Shown piece after piece: positions 1 through 6,455 of a stretch of DNA of 14,930 nt. The position numbers were made by a program, and so were the translations under genes. The first letter of the stretch is position 1, and every line of letters begins with the position of its first letter. Below the pieces are notes generated by a model that ran no database searches, had not been told where the DNA came from, and was given only the letters and a program-made list of their open reading frames with translations. The DNA is from Candidatus Rokubacteria bacterium RIFCSPLOWO2_02_FULL_72_37 (GTDB lineage Bacteria > Methylomirabilota > Methylomirabilia > Rokubacteriales > CSP1-6), in assembly GCA_001790315.1 (NCBI GenBank), contig MGCE01000014.1:9594-24523 (forward strand), written 5' to 3'.

Positions 1-28
1 CACACTGCACCTCGGAGCTCGTCGCGGC

Positions 29-721
29 GTGACGGTGGCGGCGGCCCTCGGCGTGGTCTCCGCGTACGCGGCGGCGAACTGGATCGCGAACCACGTCTCC
101 CCGGTGCCGGGCGGGCGCGTCGGCTACGTGCTCGCGGTACCGGTCCTGGCGGGCATCGCGCTGCCGGCGTGGGTGCTGGCGCGTCGCGACGCCCGCGTCC
201 TCGGGCTGTCCCGACGCGACGCGCTCGCCCTCCCGGGGGCGGTCGCCGCGGGCGCCGTGGTCCTCGGGCTCCTCGCGCGCGGACAGCCCGGGGCCGAGCC
301 GGCCCGCCTCGCCGGCCTCGCCCTGCACATGATCCCGCCGAGCCTCGCCGAGACTCTCGTCTTCCTCGGTGTGCTCTTCGACGCGTTGCGACCGCGCGTC
401 GGGGGTGTGGGCGCCGCTGCCGTCGCGAGCGTCGCTTTCGGCCTCTATCACTTCACGTTCTACCCGCCCTGGAACACCTGGTCCGTGGCGCTGCGGCTCA
501 TGCTCGTCTGGCTCGCCGTGAGCGGCGTGTTCGTGCTGACCGGGAGCGTGTGGGCGGCGGCGGCCTTCAATACCCTCATGGCCGTCACGGGCTTCGTCGT
601 GAATCGCGTGACACGCCTCGACGGCGAGCTGGTCGCCATCGCCGCGCTCCTCGCCGTCGGCGCCCTGGCGGTGTCCGCGGCCGTGCGCGTCGCCTGCCCG
701 GCCGCGCGGCGCGCGTCGTAG
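29..721 (+). CDS. CPBP-like intramembrane protease-family protein, motifs degenerate
   Basis: A hydrophobic protein of 230 residues with about seven probable membrane segments, resembling the CPBP (CAAX-protease/bacteriocin-processing, Abi) fold. The family's three motifs are only partly kept. Motif 1 (EExxxR) appears as a single glutamate, E108, in SLAETLVFLG. Motif 2 (FxxxH) is intact as F137-G-L-Y-H141. Motif 3 keeps only N181 in AAFNTLM. The family normally cleaves prenylated or signal-like peptides inside the membrane; loss of one glutamate and the arginine makes activity uncertain. The GTG at 29 is the first start in the window, but the frame is open back to base 2, so the true start may lie outside. 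It stops at 719-721, ten bases before the next gene's GTG, suggesting one transcript. Family assignment is moderate; a general multi-pass membrane protein is the alternative. Confidence 0.65.
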   Translation: MTVAAALGVVSAYAAANWIANHVSPVPGGRVGYVLAVPVLAGIALPAWVLARRDARVLGLSRRDALALPGAVAAGAVVLGLLARGQPGAEPARLAGLALHMIPPSLAETLVFLGVLFDALRPRVGGVGAAAVASVAFGLYHFTFYPPWNTWSVALRLMLVWLAVSGVFVLTGSVWAAAAFNTLMAVTGFVVNRVTRLDGELVAIAALLAVGALAVSAAVRVACPAARRAS

Positions 722-731
722 CGCGGTCGTC

Positions 732-1226
732 GTGGACGGCGCGTCGCGGATCGTCGCCGGGCTCGAGGCAGGCGGGGTGACACTTGCCGCCGCCGTGCCG
801 GACACGTGGATCGGCGCGCTCACCGCGGCCGCTCGCCGCTCGCCCCGGCTCCGGGTGGTGGACGCGGCCCGCGAGGAAGAGGCCGTCGCGATCGCGTGCG
901 GGGCCGCCCTCGCGGGCGGACGGGGCGCGGCGCTCATGCAGAACGCGGGCCTCCTGAACTGCGGCGGGGTGCTCGCGAGCCTCGTCGAGCTCTACCGGAT
1001 CCCGTGCGTCCTCGTCGTCTCCTGCCGCGGGGACTGGCGCGACCCCGTCTACTACCACGCGCCGAAGGGGCGCGTGACGGAGGCGACGCTCGCCGCCTGG
1101 CGGCTGCCCTGGATCCACGCCGACCGGACGGGCGACCTGACGGCACAGGTGCGCCGCTGCGTGGACTTCGCGGTCGAGTCGCGCGGGGCGTTCGTGCTCC
1201 TGATCAGCGGCGAGGACCTCGCGTGA
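732..1226 (+). CDS. ThDP-dependent decarboxylase, alpha (Pyr-domain) subunit, phosphonopyruvate/sulfopyruvate decarboxylase type
   Basis: A 164-residue protein equal to the N-terminal pyrimidine-binding domain of thiamine-diphosphate enzymes. The stretch AAREEEAVAIACGAALAGGR (residues 45-64) carries the glutamate that in this superfamily activates the cofactor; by spacing to the following glycine E48 is the best candidate among E48-E50. The segments LMQNAGLLNCGG and DPVYYHAPKGR match the ComD/phosphonopyruvate decarboxylase pattern. It should pair with the downstream gene to form a heteromeric 2-oxoacid decarboxylase working on 3-phosphonopyruvate, 3-sulfopyruvate or a related acid. No PEP mutase or coenzyme M genes are visible, so the substrate is unknown. 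The GTG at 732 has no clear Shine-Dalgarno sequence, consistent with coupling to the preceding gene. The 3' end overlaps the next start in GTGA (1223-1226). Confidence 0.85.
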   Translation: MDGASRIVAGLEAGGVTLAAAVPDTWIGALTAAARRSPRLRVVDAAREEEAVAIACGAALAGGRGAALMQNAGLLNCGGVLASLVELYRIPCVLVVSCRGDWRDPVYYHAPKGRVTEATLAAWRLPWIHADRTGDLTAQVRRCVDFAVESRGAFVLLISGEDLA

Positions 1227-1777
1227 CACCGCGACGGGCCTACCTCGACGCGCTCGTCGCGCATCTCGGCCCGGGTGACGTCCTGGTCTCCGGCCTCGGC
1301 GCGAACGCGCGGTGGCTCCCACACCTGCCGGTGCGCGTGCCCGTGTTCGCGCTCTGCGACGCGATGGGCGCCGCGATCCCGCTCGCGCTCGGCGTCGCGC
1401 TCACCCGCCCGGGCCGGCGCGTCGTGGCGCTCGAGGGCGACGGGGCGCTGCTCATGAGCCCGAACGTGCTGGCGACCGTCGCGGCCGCGCGCCCCGCGAA
1501 CCTCACGTGCGTGCTCTGGGCGAACGGCCGGTACGAGTCCTCGGGCGGCCAGCCGCTGCCGGACGCGCCCGTGGACTGGGTGGCGCTCGCGCGCGCGGCC
1601 GGCATCGCTCATGCCGAGCGCATCGGCGACGCCCCCGGGCTCGGCGCCGCGCTCGCGCGCCTGCGAACGGTCCGCACGCCCGCGCTGCTGGTGCTCGACG
1701 TCCTGTTCGACCCCGCCGAGGAGATCCCGCCCTACTCGGAGCGCCCCGAGGAGATCCGCGCCCGCTTCAGGCTCTGA
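1223..1777 (+). CDS. ThDP-dependent decarboxylase, beta (PP-domain) subunit
   Basis: A 184-residue protein equal to the C-terminal diphosphate-binding domain of thiamine-diphosphate enzymes. The cofactor/Mg motif starts at G72-D73-G74 in LEGDGALLMSP and ends near N101-G102 in VLWANGRYESSGG; D73 and N101 are the expected metal ligands. The pattern fits ComE and the C-terminal half of phosphonopyruvate decarboxylase. I chose the GTG at 1223 because it overlaps the alpha-subunit stop as GTGA, the classic translational coupling of obligate partners, and because protein similarity begins right after it (TPRRAYLDALVAHLGPGDV). The open frame runs much further upstream, but that part only shadows the alpha gene. 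Its stop lies 18 bases from the end of the convergent selenoprotein gene, leaving no room for a conventional terminator. Confidence 0.87.
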   Translation: MTPRRAYLDALVAHLGPGDVLVSGLGANARWLPHLPVRVPVFALCDAMGAAIPLALGVALTRPGRRVVALEGDGALLMSPNVLATVAAARPANLTCVLWANGRYESSGGQPLPDAPVDWVALARAAGIAHAERIGDAPGLGAALARLRTVRTPALLVLDVLFDPAEEIPPYSERPEEIRARFRL

Positions 1778-1795
1778 AGCGCGTGGCGTAAGGCG

Positions 1796-2368
1796 CTACG
1801 CGCCGCGCCCCATCGTGTAGAACTCGGCGTTCGGCCGCATGGCAGCCACGTTCGCCATGCGGTTGGAGAAGTTGAAGAATCCCGCGATCGCGCCGATGTC
1901 CCAGATGTCCGAATCGCTGAAGCCGTGCCGCCGGAGCTCCTCGAAGTCCGCCGCCTCGACCGCCGCCGACTCCCGCGTGACCTTCACGGCGAAGTCGAGC
2001 ATCGCGCGCTGCCGCGGGGAGAGGGCGGCGTGGCGGTAGTTGGCCGTCACCTGGTCGGCGATGTGGGGGTTCTTCGCGAGGACACGGAGCGCCGCTCCGT
2101 GGGCGACCGTTCAGTAGGTACAGGAGTTTTCGGCGCTCACCGCGACCACGATCATCTCGCGCTCGGCCCGGGTGAGCCCGGACTCGCCCCGCATCAGCAC
2201 GTCGTAGTAACGGAAGAAGGCGCGGAAGTGGTCCGGCTTCCACGCGTACGCCAGGAAGACGTTCGGCACGAAGCCCGCCTTCGCGGCGTTGGCCTCGATC
2301 ACCTGGCGGACGTCCTCCGGCAGCGCCGCTGGGTCGGGTACGGGGAATCGGCTGATCGCGTCGCTCAT
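1796..2368 (-). CDS. AhpD-like peroxidase-related selenoprotein (CxxU), in-frame TGA read as selenocysteine
   Basis: Read through one TGA (2113-2111), this is a 190-residue protein of the alkylhydroperoxidase D / peroxidase-related family. The first part (residues 1-85, from ATG at 2368) ends in SAENSCTY; then TGA; then TVAHGAALRVLAKNPHIADQ and about 85 further residues in the same frame to a TAG at 1798-1796. The redox signature is E71-x11-C83-x2-U86-x3-H90, the same spacing as E118, C130, C133 and H137 of mycobacterial AhpD, with U replacing the second cysteine. A hairpin at 2101-2083 fits the bacterial SECIS model. AhpD-like proteins reduce peroxides or partner thiols through this CxxC pair; selenoprotein members of the family are known. 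Standard gene finders would report two fragments (2368-2111 and about 2050-1796). The alternative is a nonsense mutation. No Sec machinery is visible in the window, so this rests on motif, hairpin and frame. Confidence 0.85.
2083..2101 (-). promoter_or_regulatory. Bacterial SECIS element (selenocysteine insertion hairpin)
   Basis: On the minus strand the mRNA reads CACGGAGC-GGC-GCUCCGUG: an uninterrupted 8-bp stem with a three-base GGC loop. The loop begins 17 bases after the last base of the UGA (2111). A bacterial SECIS is expected immediately 3' of the UGA, inside the coding region, with an apical loop about 16-37 bases away and a G among the first two loop bases; all three conditions hold. 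The stem also depends on two wobble choices unusual for this GC-rich gene: the A of a GGA glycine codon pairs with the U of CUC, and the U of a CGU arginine codon pairs with the A of CAC. The commoner GGC and CGC codons would each break a pair. Binding by SelB is inferred. Confidence 0.75.
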
Positions 2369-2450
2369 GAAACGATTGTCCGCCGGACGGGGTGGCGGGC
2401 TCAATGCCCCGAACGCACTAGGATGCCGGGCCGTCGGGCGCCGCGGCCTC

Positions 2451-2459
2451 TGCGATAAT
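2451..2459 (+). promoter_or_regulatory. Possible extended -10 promoter for the alpha/beta hydrolase gene
   Basis: TGCGATAAT fits an extended -10 (TGn followed by GATAAT), an AT-rich island in very GC-rich DNA between two divergent genes. No convincing -35 is seen. A start about seven bases later would give a leader of only about 12 bases ahead of the GTG at 2478, so this remains tentative. Confidence 0.25.
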
Positions 2460-2477
2460 GGCCAGGGAGGCGAGGCC

Positions 2478-3359
2478 GTGCCCAGAGCCGACGTCGGCGG
2501 CGTCAACCTCTTTTTCGAGGAGGCGGGGCGGGGAACGCCCCTCGTCTTCGTTCACGAATTCGCGGGCGACAGGCAGAGCTGGCGACCACAGGTGGCGTTC
2601 TTCTCGCGGCGCTATCGCACGATCACCTACGACGCGCGCGGCTACCCGCCCTCGGACGTCCCCGAGGACGTGCGCGCCTATTCGCAGGAGCAGGCGGTGG
2701 CCGATCTCAGGGGCCTGCTCGACCACCTCGGGATCGCCCGGGCGCACGTCTGCGGCCTCTCGATGGGCGGCTACGCCGCCCTTCACTTCGGCCTCTCGTT
2801 TCCCGAGCGTGCGCTGTCGATCGTGGTCGCCGGGGCAGGCTACGGCAGCGACGACGCGGCGAAGCACCGGGCCGACTGCGAGGTCGTGGCCCGCCGCTTC
2901 GAGACGGAGGGCATGGCGGTGACCGGCGATGCCTACAGCCGGGGGCCGACGCGCGTGCAGTTCATGGAGAAGGACCCTGTCGGCTGGCGGGAGTTCCACG
3001 ATCGCCTGGCTGCCGGCTCGGCGACCGGGCACGCGCTCACCCTGCGGGGCGTACAGATGGCGCGCCCGTCCATCTACGACCTCGGCGCCCGGATGGAACG
3101 GCTCGCGGTCCCGACGCTCATCGTCACGGGCGACGAGGACGAGCCCTGCCTGGAGCCCGCGCTCTACATGAAGCGGAAGATCTCCACGTCCGGCCTCGTC
3201 GTCCTCCCGAAGTCGGGCCACACGATCAATCTCGAGGAGCCCGAGGCCTTCAACCGGGCCGTGCTCGATTTCCTCACCGCGGTGGAGGCGGGGCGGTGGA
3301 CGTCGCGCCACCCCGACTCGATCAGCGGCTCGGCGATCCTGCCCCGCGCACCGCGCTGA
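2478..3359 (+). CDS. Alpha/beta hydrolase
   Basis: A 293-residue alpha/beta-hydrolase fold enzyme. The nucleophile elbow is G93-L-S95-M-G-G, the acid is probably D219 in TGDEDEP, and the base is H248 in SGHTINLEEPEAF, giving a complete Ser-Asp-His triad. The oxyanion-hole segment is VFVHEFAGD near residue 26. Helical cap sequence lies between residues 121 and 205. The family includes esterases, C-C hydrolases and 3-oxoadipate enol-lactonase-like enzymes; TYDARGYPPSD resembles the enol-lactonase/non-haem peroxidase branch, but the substrate cannot be read from sequence. The GTG at 2478 was chosen because GGGAGG lies at 2465-2470 and similarity begins just after it; the open frame continues upstream only through the intergenic region and over the divergent selenoprotein gene. 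The last 20 residues look like an unstructured tail. Confidence 0.85.
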   Translation: MPRADVGGVNLFFEEAGRGTPLVFVHEFAGDRQSWRPQVAFFSRRYRTITYDARGYPPSDVPEDVRAYSQEQAVADLRGLLDHLGIARAHVCGLSMGGYAALHFGLSFPERALSIVVAGAGYGSDDAAKHRADCEVVARRFETEGMAVTGDAYSRGPTRVQFMEKDPVGWREFHDRLAAGSATGHALTLRGVQMARPSIYDLGARMERLAVPTLIVTGDEDEPCLEPALYMKRKISTSGLVVLPKSGHTINLEEPEAFNRAVLDFLTAVEAGRWTSRHPDSISGSAILPRAPR

Positions 3360-3390
3360 GGGACGGGGCGTGCCCCCGCCGAATTTTCGC

Positions 3391-3420
3391 TTGGCATTTG
3401 CCGGCGGCCGCGCCCACACT
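3391..3420 (+). promoter_or_regulatory. Possible sigma-70-like promoter for the sensor kinase
   Basis: TTGGCA (3391-3396) and CACACT (3415-3420) are separated by 18 bases, with a short AT-enriched patch (AATTTT) just upstream at 3382-3387. The kinase ATG lies about 40 bases downstream of the -10. The -10 is a poor match at its first base, so confidence is low. Confidence 0.3.
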
Positions 3421-3461
3421 AGGCACGGCTCGAGAGTCGCGAGGGGGGACATCTGCGAGCA

Positions 3462-5141
3462 ATGACTTCCCGTCGACCCGTGCGCCTGCGACAGGCGTCC
3501 GTCACGATCTTCGCGCTGACCGCGATCCTGCCACTCCTGCTGTTCGTCTTCTTCATGTGGCGCTTCGAGCGCCTGCGGGAGCCCGAGGCGCAGCTCGGAG
3601 TGTTCCTCGCGCTCGTGATCGCGCTGCTCGGCTTCGTGGTGTTCCGCCAGCTCGTCGACCGCATCGCGGCGCTCGGCCACATGTTCGAGCGGGCCGTTCC
3701 CGGCACCGACGCCGACGCCGCGGCGGCGAGGGCGGGCGATGCCGTCGTGGCCGGCCTCGGTCAGGTCGCGGAAATCGGCGAGATCGCCCATGCCTTCGGC
3801 CGCATGCTCGCCGAGCTGCGCGCCTCCACCGGACGCCTCGAGGACCTCGTGTTCAAGCTGGGGACGCTGAACGAGATGGTCGAGATGGCCGCCCGGATCC
3901 CGAGGGTCGAGGACCTCCTGTCGCACGTGCTCGAGCGCACGATGCGCGCGGTGAGCGCCGGAATCGGCTCGATCATGCTGCTCGACCCCGAGCGGCAGGT
4001 GCTCCGTGTGGCCGTGGGGCGCGGCCTCGCCACGGACCCACGAGCCCACGTGGAGGTGCGGGTGGGCGAAGGCATCGCCGGGAAAGTGGTCCAGCTCGGC
4101 GAACCGGTGCTGGTCGCCGACATCGAGACCGACCCGCGCTTCGGCCAGCAGAGCGATCCGAAGTACGGGGGCGGGTCCTTCATCTGCATGCCGCTGCGGG
4201 TCGGCGACCGGATCGTCGGGGTCGTCAACCTCGCCAAGAAGGAGTACGCACCGAGCGGCGTCGGCGGAGCGCCCCCTGCCTTCACCCAGACCGACCTGCA
4301 GTTCCTCAACGCGCTCATGACCTACACGGCTTACGCCGTCGACAACGCGCGCCTGTTCCAGGAGGCGCAGGAGGCGACGCGCCGGCTCCAGGAGGTCGTC
4401 GAAGACCAGAAGCTCCGGCTCACGCTCGCGCAGCAGCAGATGGTCCAGGCCGCCAAGCTCTCGGCGCTCGGCGAACTCGTCGCCGGGGTGGCGCACGAGC
4501 TGAACAACCCGCTGACGGTGATGGTCGGCGTCGCCGACATGCTCCAGGAGCAAGCGACGGAAGCCCTGAAGCCGAGCGTGGACCTGCTGAAGGACGCGGT
4601 CGAGGCCGCGCGACACGTGGTGCGCGGCCTGCTCACCTTCGGCCGGCGCATGCCGCTCGAGCGCACGCGGGTGAGTCTCGACGAAATGCTCGACAAGGTG
4701 CTCGCGCTCACGGCCGCCGAGCTGCGTCTGACGAACGTCGTGGTCGAGAAGGAGGTCGAGCCGACGCTGCCGCCGGTGTGGGCGGACGGCAACCAACTCC
4801 AGCAGGTGCTGACCAACCTCATCGCGAACGCCAAGCAGGCGATGGCCGACCTCGAGGGCGCGCGGCGGCTCCACATCTCGATGCGTCGCGCCGGCGAGGA
4901 CCGCGTGCGCATCCAGGTGACCGACACGGGACCCGGGATCCCGCCGGCGATCATCGGCAGCGTCTTCGATCCGTTCGTCACGACGAAAGCCGACGGCACC
5001 GGCCTCGGGCTCAGCATCTCGTACGGCATCGTCCGGGAGCACGGCGGTCAGCTCAGCGTGGAGAGCCCGCCGGGGTTGGGCGCGAGGTTCACCCTCGAGC
5101 TGCCGGTCGAGGCTCCGGCCGACGCCGGCGCCCGCGCCTAG
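3462..5141 (+). CDS. GAF-domain sensor histidine kinase
   Basis: A 559-residue membrane sensor kinase. Two membrane segments (about residues 12-33 and 45-62) flank only about a dozen residues, so there is essentially no periplasmic sensor. A linker (63-135) leads to a GAF domain (about 136-297), a coiled coil (about 295-335), a HisKA dimerisation domain with phospho-acceptor H345 in AGVAHELNNPL, and a HATPase_c domain. The N box is NLIANAKQAM (452-461), G1 is DTGPGIPP (488-495), the F region is FDPFVTTK (502-509) and G2 is GTGLGLSIS (512-520). The HELNNPL form is typical of NtrB/HPK4-like kinases. It should autophosphorylate on H345 in response to a cytoplasmic or membrane cue sensed by GAF. 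No response regulator is adjacent, so it looks like an orphan. The ATG at 3462 is 102 bases after the hydrolase stop, with a GAGGGGGG tract at about 3439-3446. Confidence 0.93.
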   Translation: MTSRRPVRLRQASVTIFALTAILPLLLFVFFMWRFERLREPEAQLGVFLALVIALLGFVVFRQLVDRIAALGHMFERAVPGTDADAAAARAGDAVVAGLGQVAEIGEIAHAFGRMLAELRASTGRLEDLVFKLGTLNEMVEMAARIPRVEDLLSHVLERTMRAVSAGIGSIMLLDPERQVLRVAVGRGLATDPRAHVEVRVGEGIAGKVVQLGEPVLVADIETDPRFGQQSDPKYGGGSFICMPLRVGDRIVGVVNLAKKEYAPSGVGGAPPAFTQTDLQFLNALMTYTAYAVDNARLFQEAQEATRRLQEVVEDQKLRLTLAQQQMVQAAKLSALGELVAGVAHELNNPLTVMVGVADMLQEQATEALKPSVDLLKDAVEAARHVVRGLLTFGRRMPLERTRVSLDEMLDKVLALTAAELRLTNVVVEKEVEPTLPPVWADGNQLQQVLTNLIANAKQAMADLEGARRLHISMRRAGEDRVRIQVTDTGPGIPPAIIGSVFDPFVTTKADGTGLGLSISYGIVREHGGQLSVESPPGLGARFTLELPVEAPADAGARA

Positions 5142-5240
5142 CACTTCGTCGGCCAGCCGTCGAGGCGGTGGCGCCCCACGGCCGTTCCCGAACGCGCCGG
5201 CGCGTCTCGTGCTGAAGCCGATCCGCCGGCCCGGCCGGGA

Positions 5241-6455
5241 ATGACGTTCCCCCACGGGCTCCGGGCGCTCAACCACCGGGACTTCCGCCGCTTCTACTGC
5301 GCCCAGATCGTCGCGCAGGTCGGCGCGTGGATGCAGCTGGTGAGCCAGTCGTGGCTCGTGCTGCAGCTCACCGACTCGCCCCTCAAACTGGGGTTGATCT
5401 CGACGCTGCAGTTCGCGCCGGTGCTGCTCTTCTCGGTCGTGAGCGGCGCCGTCGCCGACCGGCTGCCCAAGCGCCGGGTGCTGGTTGCGACGCAGGCGAC
5501 GCTCGCGGGCCAGGCGTTCCTGCTCGGCCTGCTCGTGGCGACGGGGCTCGTCGAATACTGGCACGTCGCCGTGCTGGGGCTCGTGCTCGGCTTCGCGAGC
5601 GTGAGCGATCAGCCGGCGCGGCAGTCGTACGTGGTGGAGATGGTCGGCCGGGACGACGTGGCCAACGCGGTCGCGCTCAACTCGGCCTCGTTCAACGCCG
5701 CCCGCATCATCGGTCCGGCGGTGGCCGGCGTCGTGATCGGACGCTGGGGCGTCGTCCCCTCGTTCTTCGCGAACGCGGCCGGGTTCGTCGGCGTGATCCT
5801 CACGCTGCTCCGGCTCGGGGCGCCCGGCCTGCCCTCGCGCGAGGCCCGCGCGCCGATGCTCGAGGCGATCCGCGAGGGGTTCGCCTACGCGCTCGGCACG
5901 CCGCGGGTGCGGCTCGCGCTCGGGCTCGTCTTCGGCGTGAGCCTTTGCGTGTTCAACTTCACCGTCTACGTGCCGCTCCTCGCCAAGACGGTGCTCGGGC
6001 TCGGCGCCGAGGGATTCGGCTTCCTCATGGCGGCGCTCGGCGTCGGCGCGGTCGCGGGCGCCCTCACCGTGGGGATGCTCGGGACGCGGGAGCCGCCGGT
6101 GGCCGCGATGTTCGGCGCGGCGGGCATCGCGTTCGCGATGTTGCTCGGACTCGGGCTGGCGCGCCACTTCTGGGTCGCGGCGGCGCTCCTCTTCGTCACC
6201 GGGTACTTCGGGTTGCTGCTGATGGCCACCTGCAACACGGCGATGCAGCTCAGCGCGCCCGACGCGCTGCGCGGGCGCGTGATGAGCCTCTACACGTGGC
6301 TCTCGGGCGGCGTCTTCCCGATCGGCGCGTTCATCGTCGGCGCGATCGCCGAGGCGTGGGGCGTGTCGGCCGCCTTCCTGTGGAACGGCACGCTCGGCCT
6401 CGCCGTCCTCGCCGCGCTCGCTCTCTGGTGGCGCGTCCGCGGGCGCCGCGCCTAG
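5241..6455 (+). CDS. MFS transporter (MFS_3 / EntS-like exporter family)
   Basis: A 404-residue major facilitator with about 12 hydrophobic segments. It opens with LNHRDFRRFYCAQIVAQVGAWMQ, typical of the MFS_3/TMEM-effector group that includes enterobactin exporter EntS. The loop between helices 2 and 3 holds the MFS signature A-like sequence GAVADRLPKRR. DQPARQSYVVEMV and NAVALNSASFNAARIIGPA are characteristic of this subfamily. The likely role is proton-driven efflux of a small molecule; the substrate is unknown. The ATG at 5241 has only a weak upstream purine tract. Its stop codon shares the palindrome CTAG (6452-6455) with the stop of the convergent acyl-CoA synthetase gene. It is 99 bases downstream of the kinase and could be co-transcribed with it. 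Confidence 0.92.
   Translation: MTFPHGLRALNHRDFRRFYCAQIVAQVGAWMQLVSQSWLVLQLTDSPLKLGLISTLQFAPVLLFSVVSGAVADRLPKRRVLVATQATLAGQAFLLGLLVATGLVEYWHVAVLGLVLGFASVSDQPARQSYVVEMVGRDDVANAVALNSASFNAARIIGPAVAGVVIGRWGVVPSFFANAAGFVGVILTLLRLGAPGLPSREARAPMLEAIREGFAYALGTPRVRLALGLVFGVSLCVFNFTVYVPLLAKTVLGLGAEGFGFLMAALGVGAVAGALTVGMLGTREPPVAAMFGAAGIAFAMLLGLGLARHFWVAAALLFVTGYFGLLLMATCNTAMQLSAPDALRGRVMSLYTWLSGGVFPIGAFIVGAIAEAWGVSAAFLWNGTLGLAVLAALALWWRVRGRRA

Noticed and set aside
1796..2050. Stand-alone 84-residue protein starting at GTG 2050
   Set aside because: It is the C-terminal part of the selenoprotein; the frame, spacing and family sequence are continuous across the TGA at 2113-2111.
2369..2506. N-terminal extension of the selenoprotein gene to 2506
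   Set aside because: The extra residues are proline/arginine/serine-rich without family resemblance and cover the hydrolase start region. MSDAISRFPVPDP is a natural start for this family.
3365..3387. GGGG-n4-CCCC hairpin followed by a T run as a terminator for the hydrolase gene
   Set aside because: The stem has only four or five pairs and the T tract is short and set about seven bases away, so it does not meet the form of an intrinsic terminator.
2418..6167. A 1249-codon open frame on the minus strand
   Set aside because: It runs antisense through the hydrolase, kinase and most of the MFS gene, all with clear motifs. Its protein is dominated by R, H, E, A and L repeats, the usual mirror of GC-rich genes, with no recognisable domain.
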